Shown: positions 1 through 11,680, counted from the first letter of the stretch. The stretch is 64,000 bases of DNA from Achromobacter anxifer (GCF_903652925.1 NZ_CAHLAR010000006.1:310001-374000), one strand, 5' to 3'. A program made the numbers and translations. The notes: a model not told the origin generated them from the letters alone.

Positions 1-8
1 AAACCCGC

Positions 9-887
9 ATGAGCAATACCTATGCGGGCGTCGTGCCCGTCCGCCCCGAAGTGGAGTACCAACTGCCGCCCTTGCCGCCGCAGGCGGCCGAAGCGCCCCT
101 GCCCTGGCATGAACGGCTGTGGCAGCACGCGAGCCTGCGCAAGCTGGCGATCCTGGCGTTGCTGGCGGGCATCTGGGAACTGGCGGCGCGCTACACCGAC
201 AACGATCTGCTGCTGCCCAGCGCTTCGCAGACCGCGGTGGCCTTCGTCCAGGGCATGGCGGGCGGCGAGCTGCTGGCCCGCGCCGGACAATCGCTGCGCG
301 TGCTGGCGCAAGGCTATGCGGCGGGCGTGGCGCTGGCCTTCGTGCTGACCACGCTGGCGGTGTCGACCCGCTTCGGACGCGACCTGCTGTCCACGTTGAC
401 CGCGATGTTCAATCCCCTGCCTGCCATCGCGCTGTTGCCGCTGGCGCTGCTGTGGTTCGGCCTGGGCGAAGGCAGCCTGGTGTTCGTGCTGATCCATTCG
501 GTGCTCTGGGCGCTGGCCTTGAACACCTACGCGGGTTTTCTGGGCGTGTCGGAGACCCTGCGCATGGCGGGGCGCAACTATGGGCTGACCGGCCTGCGCT
601 ACGTGCTGCAGATCCTGGTGCCGGCGGCGCTGCCGGCCATCCTGGCTGGGCTGAGGATAGGCTGGGCATTCGCATGGCGCACGCTGATCGCGGCGGAACT
701 GGTGTTCGGCGCTTCCAGCGGCAAGGGCGGCCTGGGCTGGTACATCTTCCAGAACCGCAACGAGTTATACACAGACCGCGTGTTCGCGGGGCTGGCGGCG
801 GTGGTGATCATCGGCCTGCTTGTGGAAAACCTGGTGTTCGATACCGTCGAGCGTTTCACGGTCAGGCGCTGGGGCATGCAGCGCTGA
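9..887 (+). CDS. SsuC/TauC-type ABC transporter permease
   Basis: Inner-membrane permease of the nitrate/sulfonate/taurine ABC family (292 aa, normal for the family). A proline-rich cytoplasmic N-terminus of about 45 residues precedes roughly six hydrophobic segments. The permease-ATPase coupling loop is visible around residues 180-200 (ETLRMAGRNYGLTGLRYVLQ). The ATG at 9 sits in an ATGA, so the gene was probably translationally coupled to a gene lying before the window, most likely the ATPase. The substrate cannot be read from the permease; sulfonate, taurine or another small organic anion are the family options. Confidence 0.85.
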   Translation: MSNTYAGVVPVRPEVEYQLPPLPPQAAEAPLPWHERLWQHASLRKLAILALLAGIWELAARYTDNDLLLPSASQTAVAFVQGMAGGELLARAGQSLRVLAQGYAAGVALAFVLTTLAVSTRFGRDLLSTLTAMFNPLPAIALLPLALLWFGLGEGSLVFVLIHSVLWALALNTYAGFLGVSETLRMAGRNYGLTGLRYVLQILVPAALPAILAGLRIGWAFAWRTLIAAELVFGASSGKGGLGWYIFQNRNELYTDRVFAGLAAVVIIGLLVENLVFDTVERFTVRRWGMQR

Positions 888-910
888 CGGCGCGCCGTAT
901 TGCAAGCATG

Positions 911-938
911 AAAAAGGCGGCCCTTGAGGGGCCGCCTT
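911..938. terminator. Bidirectional intrinsic terminator
   Basis: A perfect 10-bp stem (914-923 with 929-938, loop TTGAG) lies between two convergent genes. On the minus strand it is followed by a run of T (911-915 on the plus strand are A), so it clearly serves the catalase gene; it probably also stops the permease operon. Confidence 0.85.
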
Positions 939-958
939 GCACTTGAACGCTTCGAGAA

Positions 959-2407
959 TTACAGCTTCAGTCCCAGCGCCTTGGCCACGCCGGCGGCGTA
1001 GGCGGGGTCAGCCTTGCGGAAATGCTCCAGCTGGCGGCGCTGGATTTCCTCGGGTACGCCCGCCATGTGGCGGCCGATGTTGCCGAACAGCAGCTCCTGC
1101 TGCGCCGGCGTCATCAGGCGGAACAAGGCGCCCGGCTGCGAGTAGTAGTCATCATCCACGCGGTGGTTCCAGCGTGCCGCGGGCTGGCCGTCCAGCGCCA
1201 GCGGCGGTTCGCCTGCCGACGGGGTTTCCTTCCATTCGCCCGCGCTGTTGGGCTCGTAGTTCAGCGTTGCTCCGGCGTTGCCGTCGACGCGGCCGGCGCC
1301 GTCGCGATGGAAGCTGTGGAACGGGCAGCGCGGCGCATTCACCGGAATCTGGTGATGATTGATGCCCAGGCGATAGCGGTGCGTGTCGCCGTAAGAGAAC
1401 AGGCGGCCCTGCAGCATCTTGTCCGGAGAGAAGCTGATACCCGGGACCACGTTGGCCGGCGTGAACGCGGCCTGCTCCACTTCGGCGAAGTAGTTCTCGG
1501 GGTTCTTGTTCAGCTCCAGCACCCCGACCTCGATCAGCGGGTAGTCGCCATGCGGCCAGACCTTGGTCAGGTCGAAGGGATTGATATGGTAGGTCGCGGC
1601 TTCGGCCTCGGGCATGATCTGCACCTTCAGCGTCCACTTCGGGAAATTGCCCTTTTCGATGTTCTCGAACAGGTCGCGCTGCGAGCTTTCGCGGTCATGG
1701 GCGACCACTTGCGCGGCTTCCTCGTCGCTCAGACAGGCAATGCCCTGCTGCGACTTGAAGTGGAACTTCACGTAGAAGCGCTCGCCGTCCTTGTTGATGA
1801 AGCTGAAGGTGTGCGAACCGAAGCCGTGCTGCTGGCGCAGGTTGGCGGGGATGCCGCGGTCGCTCATCAGGGTCGTGACCTGGTGCAGCGATTCGGGGTT
1901 GAGCGACCAGAAATCCCAGGCGGCGGTAGCGCTGCGCAGGTTGGTCTTGGGATCGCGCTTCTGGGTGTGGATGAAGTCCGGGAATTTCAGCGGATCGCGG
2001 ATGAAGAAGACCGGCGTGTTGTTGCCGACCAGGTCCCAGTTGCCTTCTTCCGTGTAGAACTTGATGGCGAAGCCGCGCACGTCGCGCTCGGCGTCGGCCG
2101 CGCCGCGCTCGCCGGCCACGGTCGAGAAACGCAGGAACAGCGGAGTCTGCTTGCCGACCTTGGAAAAGATGTTGGCGCGGGTATAGCGCGAGATGTCATG
2201 CGTGACCGTGAAGGTGCCGTAGGCGCCCGAACCCTTGGCATGCACGACGCGTTCGGGGATGCGTTCGCGGTCGAAATGGGCGAGCTTTTCAATCAGCCAG
2301 AAGTCTTCCAACAGCGCGGGGCCGCGCGGGCCGGCCGTCAGCGTGTTGTTGTTGTCGGCCACCGGCGCGCCGGCGGCGGTGGTCAGATGCGTCTTCTTGT
2401 CGGTCAT
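959..2407 (-). CDS. katA: Heme catalase (monofunctional, small subunit)
   Basis: Degrades hydrogen peroxide to water and oxygen in the cytoplasm. The 482-aa length fits the small-subunit (clade 3) catalases. Visible motifs are the catalytic His in [13 protein letters not shown] (near residue 55-65), the catalytic Asn in [13 protein letters not shown], and the heme-ligand Tyr in [14 protein letters not shown]. The ATG at 2407 is chosen over an upstream in-frame ATG at 2512 because it has a GGGAG Shine-Dalgarno about 6 nt away and the family N-terminus (MTDKK) begins here. It stands alone, with its own terminator and a long upstream region carrying an OxyR-like palindrome. Its place just after yidC is unusual. 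Confidence 0.95.
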   Translation of the reverse strand: MTDKKTHLTTAAGAPVADNNNTLTAGPRGPALLEDFWLIEKLAHFDRERIPERVVHAKGSGAYGTFTVTHDISRYTRANIFSKVGKQTPLFLRFSTVAGERGAADAERDVRGFAIKFYTEEGNWDLVGNNTPVFFIRDPLKFPDFIHTQKRDPKTNLRSATAAWDFWSLNPESLHQVTTLMSDRGIPANLRQQHGFGSHTFSFINKDGERFYVKFHFKSQQGIACLSDEEAAQVVAHDRESSQRDLFENIEKGNFPKWTLKVQIMPEAEAATYHINPFDLTKVWPHGDYPLIEVGVLELNKNPENYFAEVEQAAFTPANVVPGISFSPDKMLQGRLFSYGDTHRYRLGINHHQIPVNAPRCPFHSFHRDGAGRVDGNAGATLNYEPNSAGEWKETPSAGEPPLALDGQPAARWNHRVDDDYYSQPGALFRLMTPAQQELLFGNIGRHMAGVPEEIQRRQLEHFRKADPAYAAGVAKALGLKL

Positions 2408-2554
2408 AGCACACTCCCTATGAAATGCCTGGAATGCGGGGGCCGCAGGGGGCCCGCGCCGTGTCTGGGATAGCCCGGCATTGCCGGCCAGGGGCCATCT
2501 CCGACACATCATAGGGGGCTTGTCCTACGCTGTGAAGTTGATTGATCTATAAAA

Positions 2555-2577
2555 CTTGATAAAGAATAACTATCAAG
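2555..2577 (-). promoter_or_regulatory. OxyR-like palindrome and candidate katA promoter
   Basis: A perfect 7-bp inverted repeat CTTGATA-N9-TATCAAG. Read on the minus strand it contains ATAG-N7-TTAT, one base from the ATAG-N7-CTAT half-site of OxyR. Overlapping it on the minus strand is TTGATA, 17 nt, TTTATA, a plausible sigma-70 promoter. It lies about 150 bp before the katA start. The OxyR assignment is inference from site shape and from the target gene. Confidence 0.45.
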
Positions 2578-2614
2578 AAAATCGCGGATTGGTATGAAAG
2601 CCTGCGCGCAGGCG

Positions 2615-2645
2615 AAAAAAACCGGCCCTCCTGGGGCCGGTTTTT
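2615..2645 (-). terminator. Intrinsic terminator of the rpmH-yidC operon
   Basis: A 12-bp stem (2617-2628 with 2634-2645) with a 5-nt loop, flanked by an A-run that reads as a T-run on the minus strand. It lies 15 bp past the yidC stop codon. Confidence 0.9.
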
Positions 2646-2659
2646 CTGCGGCAACGCGT

Positions 2660-4339
2660 TTAGCGGTTGGCCGCGGCTTCCGTCTTGCGCTGCATGGCGC
2701 GGGTGATGGACCACTGCTGCGCGATCGACAAGGTGTTGTTGACGCACCAGTAGAGCACCAGGCCGGCCGGGAAGAAGAACATCATCCCGCCGAACACCAA
2801 CGGCATGATCATCATGACCTTGGCCTGGACGGGGTCCGGGGGCGTCGGGTTCAGTTTGATCTGCAGGAACATGGTGGCCATCATGATGGCGGGCAGAATG
2901 AAGAACGGGTCGCGGATCGACAGGTCATGCACCCACAGGATCCACGGCGCGCCGCGCATTTCCACGCTGGCCAGCAGCACCCAGTACAGCGAGATGAACA
3001 CCGGGATCTGCACCACCATCGGCAAGCAGCCGCCCAGCGGGTTGATCTTCTCGGTGCGGTACATCTCCATCATGGCCGCATTGAGCTTCTGCTTGTCGTC
3101 GCCGTACTTTTCCTTCAGGGCCTGCAGGCGCGGAGCCACCTGCTTCATGCGGGCCATGGAGCGGTAGCTGGCGGCGGCCAGGGGGTAGAACACGGCCTTG
3201 ATCAGCACGGTCAGCGCCACGATGGTCCAGCCCCAGTTGCCCAGGATGGAATGCAGCCAGGTCATCAGCTTGAACAGCGGCTTGGCGATGATGGTCAGCC
3301 AGCCGTAGTCGACCACCAGTTCCAGGCCGGGGGCGAGCGCCGCCATGGCCTTCTGGTCCTGCGGACCGACCCACAGGTGCGAGTCGACGCGGGAGGCGGC
3401 GCCAGGAGCGATCTCGCCCACGGCTTCGATGCTGCGCGCGGCGTACAGGTTCTTCTGCACTTCCAGCAGTTCGTTCGTGCGCGGCTTGCCCTGCGGCGGC
3501 ACCCAGGCGGTGGCGAAGTAGTGCTGGACCACGGCGATCCAGCCGTTGTCCGATTGCTTGATGTAGTTGGCCTTCTTCTTTTCGATGTCGCTGAAGGTGA
3601 TCTTCTGGAACTTGTCCTGTTCCGAGTAGACGGCGAAACCGGTGAAGGTGTGATAGAAGCTGGACGTGTCGGCCGGGTCGTTGCCGTCGCGTTCGAGCTG
3701 CAGGTACAGCGCGGGCGATACGGGGGCGGCGCTGACGTTGGCCAGGTCGTGGCGCACGTCGATGTCATAGCGGCCGCGGTGCAGCGTGAACGTCTTGGTG
3801 ACCTTGACGCCGCCCGATTCGCCTTCGAAGGCGACGACCAGGCTGTCGCCGGTCAGCTGGCGTTCCGAGGACACGACGCGGAAAGGCGTCTGGTGCGTCG
3901 GGAAGCTCTGGCCGTTGGGCGCTCCCACCACGCCGGTCTGCACCACGTAGTTCAGGCCGGCGGCGCGGTCCAGCAGCACCGTGGGCTTGTCGGGCTGGCC
4001 GGTGGCCGGGTACTTCAGCAGCTCGGCGCGCACCAGCTGGGCGCCCATGGTGTCGAACGTCAGGCGCAGCACGTCGGTCGTGATGACGACCTCTTCCGAG
4101 CGCGCGGCGACAGGCGCGGCGGCGCCGGGCACGACGGACGGAGCGGCGGTCGCGGGGACGGGCGCGTTGGGCACCGAAGGCGTCGCGCCATTGTTCGCGG
4201 CTGCCTGCGGCTCGCTCGTGGTGGCCGCCGGCGTGGGGCCGAACAGCGACGGCTTGCCGTTATGGATCTGCCAGTTGTTCCATAGGAGCAACAGCGAGAA
4301 GGAAAAAATCATCCAGAGGACGGTTCGTCGGATATCCAT
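2660..4339 (-). CDS. yidC: Membrane protein insertase YidC
   Basis: Inserts and folds inner-membrane proteins, alone or with SecYEG. The 559-aa protein has the Gram-negative layout: an N-terminal membrane anchor (MDIRRTVLWMIFSFSLLLLW), a low-complexity Ala/Pro/Thr linker, a large periplasmic domain to about residue 340, and then the conserved YidC/Oxa1 core of five membrane segments. The core contains the positively charged coiled coil (ARMKQVAPRLQALKEKYGDD) and a basic C-terminus. It is the last gene of the rpmH-rnpA-yidD-yidC operon, about 50 bp after yidD. Confidence 0.98.
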   Translation of the reverse strand: MDIRRTVLWMIFSFSLLLLWNNWQIHNGKPSLFGPTPAATTSEPQAAANNGATPSVPNAPVPATAAPSVVPGAAAPVAARSEEVVITTDVLRLTFDTMGAQLVRAELLKYPATGQPDKPTVLLDRAAGLNYVVQTGVVGAPNGQSFPTHQTPFRVVSSERQLTGDSLVVAFEGESGGVKVTKTFTLHRGRYDIDVRHDLANVSAAPVSPALYLQLERDGNDPADTSSFYHTFTGFAVYSEQDKFQKITFSDIEKKKANYIKQSDNGWIAVVQHYFATAWVPPQGKPRTNELLEVQKNLYAARSIEAVGEIAPGAASRVDSHLWVGPQDQKAMAALAPGLELVVDYGWLTIIAKPLFKLMTWLHSILGNWGWTIVALTVLIKAVFYPLAAASYRSMARMKQVAPRLQALKEKYGDDKQKLNAAMMEMYRTEKINPLGGCLPMVVQIPVFISLYWVLLASVEMRGAPWILWVHDLSIRDPFFILPAIMMATMFLQIKLNPTPPDPVQAKVMMIMPLVFGGMMFFFPAGLVLYWCVNNTLSIAQQWSITRAMQRKTEAAANR

Positions 4340-4387
4340 GGTGCCTACTGAGGTGAATACGGGCCAGCAAAGCCCGCCAGTTTAGCG

Positions 4388-4660
4388 TCAATCGTGCTCG
4401 GTGCGGTGGCTGTGGGAACAGCACGAGGGGCCATTGGTTCCCTTGGCCGGCGGAACCGGATCCAATCCGCCCGGCGACCACGGGTGGCAGCGGCCGATGC
4501 GCCGGACCGCCAGCCAGAAGCCGCGCCAGGCGCCGTGGCGCTCGATCGCTTCGATCGCATACGCCGAGCAGGTCGGGGTAAAGCGGCACTGCCTGCCGAT
4601 CCAGGGACTCAGGAAGAACCTGTAGAACCGGATCGGGGCAATGAGTAAAGCCCTGATCAT
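4388..4660 (-). CDS. yidD: Membrane protein insertion efficiency factor YidD
   Basis: Small (90 aa) amphipathic protein that assists YidC-dependent membrane insertion. The conserved core [19 protein letters not shown] and [15 protein letters not shown] is present, including the three family cysteines. Its ATG overlaps the rnpA stop codon in an ATGA, so the two genes are translationally coupled. The C-terminal Ser/His/Cys tail beyond residue 75 is the usual variable part. Confidence 0.96.
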   Translation of the reverse strand: MIRALLIAPIRFYRFFLSPWIGRQCRFTPTCSAYAIEAIERHGAWRGFWLAVRRIGRCHPWSPGGLDPVPPAKGTNGPSCCSHSHRTEHD

Positions 4661-5028
4661 CGCGCGATCCGCTCAAAGTGAGCGTCCACTTCGGCTCTGG
4701 CCGAGCGTTTCAGCGCGGTGAGCGTGGCGGGCGCGACCTTGCTATGCAGGCGCACGACGTAATCTTTTGCCGGCAATCCCAGGCGCCGGTGGCGGAACGC
4801 CTCGCGGATGACCCGCTTGATGGCGTTGCGCGTACTGGCGTGGGCGGCGAAACGCTTGGCGATCACCAGGCCCAGGCGGGCACAGGCATCCTGGCCGGGG
4901 GGCAGATCATTGGGAGCCGCGCTCACAATGAAGAACGCCCCTCGGGCAAGACGCCGGCCTTTGAGGGCGGCGGCGAACTCGGAGGGGCGATGCAGCCGCG
5001 CCTCCGGCGGAAGCGTGGAGCGCGGCAT
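4657..5028 (-). CDS. rnpA: Ribonuclease P protein component
   Basis: Basic protein subunit of RNase P, which binds the RNA subunit and pre-tRNA leaders. The family signature [13 protein letters not shown] is visible in the 123-aa product. A longer open frame runs upstream through rpmH, but the ATG at 5028 gives the family-standard length and N-terminus ([12 protein letters not shown]). The neighbours rpmH and yidD are the universal partners. Confidence 0.96.
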   Translation of the reverse strand: MPRSTLPPEARLHRPSEFAAALKGRRLARGAFFIVSAAPNDLPPGQDACARLGLVIAKRFAAHASTRNAIKRVIREAFRHRRLGLPAKDYVVRLHSKVAPATLTALKRSARAEVDAHFERIAR

Positions 5029-5078
5029 GGACTGCAGATCAGGCGTCAGGTATCCGGACAAAGCCGGAAAACCAGGAC

Positions 5079-5213
5079 TTAGACGGCCAGACGCTTGCGG
5101 CCCTTGGCGCGGCGAGCGTTCAGGATGGCGCGGCCAGCGCGGGTTTTCATGCGCACGCGAAAGCCATGGGTGCGCTTGCGGCGGGTAACGGAAGGTTGGT
5201 AGGTACGTTTCAT
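5079..5213 (-). CDS. rpmH: 50S ribosomal protein L34
   Basis: 44-residue, very basic ribosomal protein ([19 protein letters not shown] onward), complete and of standard length. The start at 5213 is fixed by the invariant MKRTYQP N-terminus. It heads the rpmH-rnpA-yidD-yidC operon and is divergent from dnaA across the probable origin. Confidence 0.99.
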   Translation of the reverse strand: MKRTYQPSVTRRKRTHGFRVRMKTRAGRAILNARRAKGRKRLAV

Positions 5214-5301
5214 GGACGATCCACAAAAAGAACAAAAGTCAGAAGGGACCTGCCCGGAGGGTTCCTGGTCGCGCATTCAGGAAGCGGGTATCTAGTGAGC
5301 A

Positions 5302-5322
5302 TTTTTGCAACAGGTGCAAAAA
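5302..5322. repeat. Perfect inverted repeat in the oriC region
   Basis: TTTTTGCA (5302-5309) and TGCAAAAA (5315-5322) with a 5-nt spacer in the AT-richest part of the interval. It could be an origin element, or a weak terminator readable on both strands. Confidence 0.6.
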
Positions 5323-5485
5323 AACAGCTTGTAGACGGGGCTCTGACCGGGAAACCCCGGGCGACTTATAGAAGCAAAACCAGGCAGTTGCGTGGGCGGT
5401 AGGCATCGTTAGACACCATTGCCTACAAAGCGCGGCTAAGCTCTCTGTGGAACCTTCTGACAGACAGAATTCGGAAAAGCCCACC

Positions 5486-5514
5486 ATTTCAGCAAGTTTT
5501 CCCTGTCTTGTCAA
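5486..5514 (-). promoter_or_regulatory. Candidate promoter for rpmH-rnpA-yidD-yidC
   Basis: On the minus strand TTGACA (5509-5514), a 17-nt spacer and TGAAAT (5486-5491). The -35 box is perfect and the -10 matches 4 of 6. It would give a leader of roughly 265 nt before rpmH. Confidence 0.5.
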
Positions 5515-5554
5515 ACAGTTAAGCCGGCGCCGCGTGGATGCTTATGCCCTACCC

Positions 5555-5586
5555 TGTGGATAACCCCAGCCCAGGCAAGGTAGAAT
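5555..5586 (+). promoter_or_regulatory. DnaA box over the candidate dnaA promoter
   Basis: The perfect DnaA box 5555-5563 covers the position of the -35 hexamer (5558-5563), which lies 17 nt before a TAGAAT -10 (5581-5586, 5 of 6). Transcription would start near 5592, just before dnaA. The geometry suggests repression of dnaA by its own product, as known in other bacteria. Confidence 0.5.
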
Positions 5587-5607
5587 CGAGGTTTGAATAA
5601 GAGCGAC

Positions 5608-7074
5608 ATGAAAGAATTCTGGCAGACCTGCGTCAGTCGTCTTGAGCAGGAACTCCCCCCCCAACAAATCAGCGCGTGGATACGACCGCTGGTCCCGCTT
5701 GCGTACGACGAAACGCAGGCGGTGCTGCGCGTTGCCGCTCCCAACCGGTTCAAGCTGGATTGGGTGCGCAAGAACTTTTCCCACCAGATCGAAGCGTTGG
5801 CCGCGGAGTGGTTCGAGCGTCCGGTGCAGGTGCTGTTCGAGTTGCCGACGCAAGGCGCCACGCCGCGCATGCCGGTCGCGCCCGTGCGCGCCGCGCCTGT
5901 GGCCCCCGCGCATCCGTCCGCTGCGATTCCTTCAGGCGGCGCGCCGCCACCGATGGCCCCGATAGCGCCTGCCGCTCCTGCCCCCGCGACGACGGCGGCC
6001 GCGCAGGCGGCGCAAGCCGTGAACGCGGATGCGGCGAACATCGTGTACGAGCGCTCGCGCCTGAACACCGACCTGACGTTCGAGAACTTCGTGACGGGTA
6101 AGGCGAACCAGCTGGCGCGCGCCGCCGCGCTGCAGGTGGCCGAGAACCCGGGCACGTCCTACAACCCGCTTTTCCTGTACGGCGGCGTGGGCCTGGGCAA
6201 GACCCACCTGATCCACGCCATCGGCAATGCCATGGTCGCGGCGGGCACCGGCGTGCGCGTGCGCTACGTGCACGCCGACCAGTACGTGTCCGACGTGGTG
6301 AAGGCGTACCAGCGCAAGGCGTTCGACGACTTCAAGCGCTACTACCACTCGCTCGACCTGCTGCTGATCGACGATATCCAGTTCTTCTCCGGCAAGAACC
6401 GCACGCAGGAAGAATTCTTCTACGCGTTCGAAGCGATGGTGGCCCAGCGCAAGCAGATCATCATCACCAGCGATACCTATCCGAAGGAACTGTCGGGCAT
6501 CGACAGCCGCCTGATCTCGCGCTTCGACTCCGGCCTGACCGTGGCCATCGAGCCGCCGGAACTGGAAATGCGCGTGGCGATCCTGCTGCGCAAGGCGGAA
6601 TCCGAAGGCGTGCCCATGCCCGAGGAAGTGGCGTTCTTCATCGCCAAGCATCTGCGCAGCAACGTGCGCGAACTGGAAGGCGCGCTGCGCAAGGTCCTGG
6701 CCTACGCCCGCTTCCACGGCCGCGACGTGCTGACGGTGGACGTCTGCAAGGAAGCCCTGAAGGACCTGCTGTCGGTGTCCAACGGCCAGATCACCGTCGA
6801 GAACATCCAGAAGACGGTGGCGGATTTCTACAAGATCAAAGTGGCCGACATGTACTCGAAACGCCGGCCCGCCAATATCGCTTTGCCGCGCCAGGTCGCG
6901 ATGTACCTGGCGAAGGAGCTGACCCAGAAAAGCCTGCCGGAAATCGGCGATCTGTTCGGTGGCCGTGATCACACCACCGTGCTGCATGCCGTACGCAAGA
7001 TTTCCGACGCCCGCGCCAAGCAAGCGGAGCTCAACCATACCCTGCACGTGTTGGAACAAACTCTAAAAGGATGA
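5608..7074 (+). CDS. dnaA: Chromosomal replication initiator DnaA
   Basis: AAA+ ATPase that binds DnaA boxes and opens oriC. The 488-aa product has domain I (MKEFWQTC onward, about 1-85), an Ala/Pro-rich linker (about 90-140), the AAA+ domain with Walker [17 protein letters not shown] and Walker [11 protein letters not shown], and the domain IV DNA-binding signature [15 protein letters not shown]. The ATG at 5608 is preferred to an in-frame TTG at 5593 because it gives the family N-terminus. The stop overlaps a possible dnaN ATG. Confidence 0.99.
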   Translation: MKEFWQTCVSRLEQELPPQQISAWIRPLVPLAYDETQAVLRVAAPNRFKLDWVRKNFSHQIEALAAEWFERPVQVLFELPTQGATPRMPVAPVRAAPVAPAHPSAAIPSGGAPPPMAPIAPAAPAPATTAAAQAAQAVNADAANIVYERSRLNTDLTFENFVTGKANQLARAAALQVAENPGTSYNPLFLYGGVGLGKTHLIHAIGNAMVAAGTGVRVRYVHADQYVSDVVKAYQRKAFDDFKRYYHSLDLLLIDDIQFFSGKNRTQEEFFYAFEAMVAQRKQIIITSDTYPKELSGIDSRLISRFDSGLTVAIEPPELEMRVAILLRKAESEGVPMPEEVAFFIAKHLRSNVRELEGALRKVLAYARFHGRDVLTVDVCKEALKDLLSVSNGQITVENIQKTVADFYKIKVADMYSKRRPANIALPRQVAMYLAKELTQKSLPEIGDLFGGRDHTTVLHAVRKISDARAKQAELNHTLHVLEQTLKG

Positions 7075-7076
7075 AC

Positions 7077-8186
7077 ATGCAACTCGTACAAACCACACGC
7101 GATGCATTGCTGAAACCGCTGTCGACTGTGGCGGGCATCGTCGAAAGACGCCATACCCTGCCCATCCTGGCGAACATCCTGATGCGCAAGGAAGGCAACA
7201 AGGTTGCCTTCATTGCGACCGACCTGGAAGTACAGATCACCACCCATGCCGACTTCGGCGTGGGTCAAGACAACGAATCCACCACGGTCGCGGCGCGCAA
7301 GCTGCTGGATATCCTGAAGGCCCTGCCGGACACGGGCGACGTGCGCCTGGCGCTGGCCAGCAACAAGCTGTCGGTGCAGTCGGCCAAGAGCCGCTTCGCC
7401 CTGCAGACGCTGGCCGCCAGCGAATTCCCCACCGTGGCTCAGCCCGAGCAGTGGGACGTGTCGCTGACCATGCCGCAGCGCACGCTGCGCCACCTGTTCA
7501 ACATGGTGCACTTCGCCATGGCGCAACAGGACATCCGCTACTACCTGAACGGCATGCTGCTGGTGTTCGAGCCGGGCCGCGTGCGCGCTGTCGCCACCGA
7601 CGGCCACCGCTTGGCGCACTGCTCGACGGAAGCCGACGGCATCAGCGAACGCCATGAAGTGATCGTGCCGCGCAAGACCGTGCTGGAAATGCAGCGCCTG
7701 CTGGAAGACTCCGACGAGCCGGTTTCCATCGACGTGGCGCCGGGCCAGATCCGCTTCCGCTTCGGCGACGTGGAACTCGTGTCCAAGCTGGTGGAAGGCA
7801 AGTTCCCCGACTTCACGCGCGTGATCCCGACGAACTACACGCGCCATTTCCTGGTCGGCCGCGAAGCGCTCCAGGGCAGCCTGCAGCGCGCCGCCATCCT
7901 GACCACCGACAAGTTCAAGGGCGTGCGCCTGCAACTGGCGCAGAACCAGATGAAGATCTCGTCCTCCAACGCCGAGCAGGAAGAGGCGCAGGAAGAAATC
8001 GACATCGACTACGGCCACGAAGCCCTGGACGTGGGTTTCAACGTCGGCTACCTGCTCGACGTGCTGTCCAACGTCAAGGTGGACAACATCCAGTGGTCGG
8101 TCATGCCCGATGCCAACGCGTCGGCGCTCATCACCCTGCCCGAAGACGACCAGTTCAAGTACGTCGTCATGCCCATGCGGATCTGA
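7077..8186 (+). CDS. dnaN: DNA polymerase III beta subunit (sliding clamp)
   Basis: Processivity clamp, 369 aa with three clamp domains; the start (MQLVQTTRDALLKPL) and the end (YVVMPMRI) match the family. Two ATGs are possible. The one at 7071 overlaps the dnaA stop, but the AAAGG Shine-Dalgarno at 7066-7070 is correctly spaced only for 7077, so 7077 is chosen. It is co-transcribed with dnaA. Confidence 0.98.
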   Translation: MQLVQTTRDALLKPLSTVAGIVERRHTLPILANILMRKEGNKVAFIATDLEVQITTHADFGVGQDNESTTVAARKLLDILKALPDTGDVRLALASNKLSVQSAKSRFALQTLAASEFPTVAQPEQWDVSLTMPQRTLRHLFNMVHFAMAQQDIRYYLNGMLLVFEPGRVRAVATDGHRLAHCSTEADGISERHEVIVPRKTVLEMQRLLEDSDEPVSIDVAPGQIRFRFGDVELVSKLVEGKFPDFTRVIPTNYTRHFLVGREALQGSLQRAAILTTDKFKGVRLQLAQNQMKISSSNAEQEEAQEEIDIDYGHEALDVGFNVGYLLDVLSNVKVDNIQWSVMPDANASALITLPEDDQFKYVVMPMRI

Positions 8187-8264
8187 TCCGCACCCATCCG
8201 TGGGTTTGTGCCGCTTGCGGGCCTGAGGGCCCGTGGGCGGTCCGGCCGCCAGGCCGTTCTTTAA

Positions 8265-10730
<2,466 letters not shown>

Positions 10731-10784
10731 CGGCGTGGGATTCCGCGAGGATCCGGATTCTTCCCGAGAAACCCGGATCGCATG

Positions 10785-10813
10785 AAAAAGGGGCTGCCAG
10801 GCAGCCCCTTTTT
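10785..10813 (+). terminator. Intrinsic terminator after gyrB
   Basis: A 13-bp stem (10785-10797 with 10801-10813) and 3-nt loop with A and T runs at its base, about 55 bp after gyrB. It may also act on minus-strand transcription from the GntR gene. Confidence 0.9.
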
Positions 10814-10922
10814 CTTTGTGCCCGCACGCCAGGTTCCGGGTGAGCAGCCTATCGGCAAGCCGCCCGGGTGCGCCGATTCGCTGACCCGTCGGGCATGACC
10901 GCCAGCCCCCGGCCCTAGCGCT

Positions 10923-11618
10923 TCAAACCTTGGACAATGGCTCCACAGGCCGTTTCGCCAGGCATTCGACGAGCAGATCTCCCGTCGCACGGATGTGCTG
11001 CGTCAGAAGCCTGCAGGCAGACTCCACCTCGCCCTGCTTGCACATCGCCAGAAGCTCCCAGTGCTCCTGTTGTGAGCGGTCCCGGTGCGAGGTGAACTCC
11101 CACGTGTAACGCAGGTAGCGTTCAAAGCCCAGGCGTAAGGTCTCGACCATCGTCAGCGTCCTTGGGCGATTCGCGGCGGCATACAGCCCCTGGTGGAAGC
11201 GGGCGTTCAGCAAGATGATCTGATCGACGCTTTTTTCGTCGTCCAGTTGCTTGAGCACGCGCTCGGCGGCCTCGAATTGAGCCTCTGTCAGCCGGGGTAT
11301 GGCCCAAGCCAACGCTTGCGGTTCGACGACGCTACGCAAAATCGTCATTTCCTCGGCTTCGTCGGCCGACATCGTCGCCACGCTGACGCCACGACGCGGC
11401 TCCGAGATCAGGAAGCACTCGCGGATCAGGTCCTTGAACGCCTCCCGCACGACCGTCTGGCTGACCCGGAAACGCGAGGCCACGGCATCCTGGCGTAGGC
11501 GTTCGCCCGGCTTCAGCTGGCCGTGAATGATCTCTCCGCGCAGAGCGTCCACCACCGCGCCAGTAATCGAACGATCCGCCAGGGCCTGGCCCAGGGGCGA
11601 CGTTTCACCGTAGTCCAT
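10923..11618 (-). CDS. GntR family (FadR/FCD subfamily) regulator
   Basis: 231-aa repressor-type protein with an N-terminal winged helix (about residues 15-80, including DAVASRFRVSQTVVREAFKDL) and an all-alpha FCD ligand-binding domain. The FCD metal-site histidines are plausible in ARFHQGLYAAANR and near the C-terminus (LLTQHIRATGD). It is divergent from the HAD-ABC-PLP operon across 102 bp that hold a symmetric site, so it probably controls that operon with an acid or amino-acid ligand. Confidence 0.88.
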   Translation of the reverse strand: MDYGETSPLGQALADRSITGAVVDALRGEIIHGQLKPGERLRQDAVASRFRVSQTVVREAFKDLIRECFLISEPRRGVSVATMSADEAEEMTILRSVVEPQALAWAIPRLTEAQFEAAERVLKQLDDEKSVDQIILLNARFHQGLYAAANRPRTLTMVETLRLGFERYLRYTWEFTSHRDRSQQEHWELLAMCKQGEVESACRLLTQHIRATGDLLVECLAKRPVEPLSKV

Positions 11619-11667
11619 AGATTTTCTCCTCCTAGGGATTATACGGACGGATCAAACATTGACGATT

Positions 11668-11680
11668 ATCGATTATCGAT
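11668..11680. promoter_or_regulatory. Candidate GntR operator
   Basis: Symmetric 13-mer ATCGAT-T-ATCGAT inside a threefold GATTATC-like direct repeat (11661-11685), midway between the divergent GntR gene and its presumed target operon. No other palindrome of this quality is seen in the interval. Confidence 0.45.

Larger units (their letters stand above)
5214..5607. other. Probable chromosomal origin of replication (oriC) region
   Basis: A 394-bp gene-free interval between divergent rpmH and dnaA, the usual origin site when dnaA and dnaN abut. It holds one perfect DnaA box (TGTGGATAA, 5555-5563), degenerate relatives (for example TGTGGAACC near 5445 and a TGTGGATCG on the minus strand near 5216-5224), an AT-rich core, and a perfect 8-bp inverted repeat TTTTTGCA-N5-TGCAAAAA at 5302-5322. 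Only one consensus box is unusually few, so part of the origin could lie elsewhere. Confidence 0.6.

Noticed and set aside
2594-4285. Long plus-strand open frame opposite yidC
   Set aside because: Its translation is His/Gly/Arg-rich with no family resemblance, while yidC on the other strand is certain.
5593-5607. TTG start for dnaA giving five extra residues
   Set aside because: The family N-terminus is MKEFW and the ATG at 5608 has an AAGAG just upstream.
7071-7073. dnaN start at the ATG overlapping the dnaA stop
   Set aside because: The AAAGG lies directly against it with no spacing; it is correctly spaced for the ATG at 7077.
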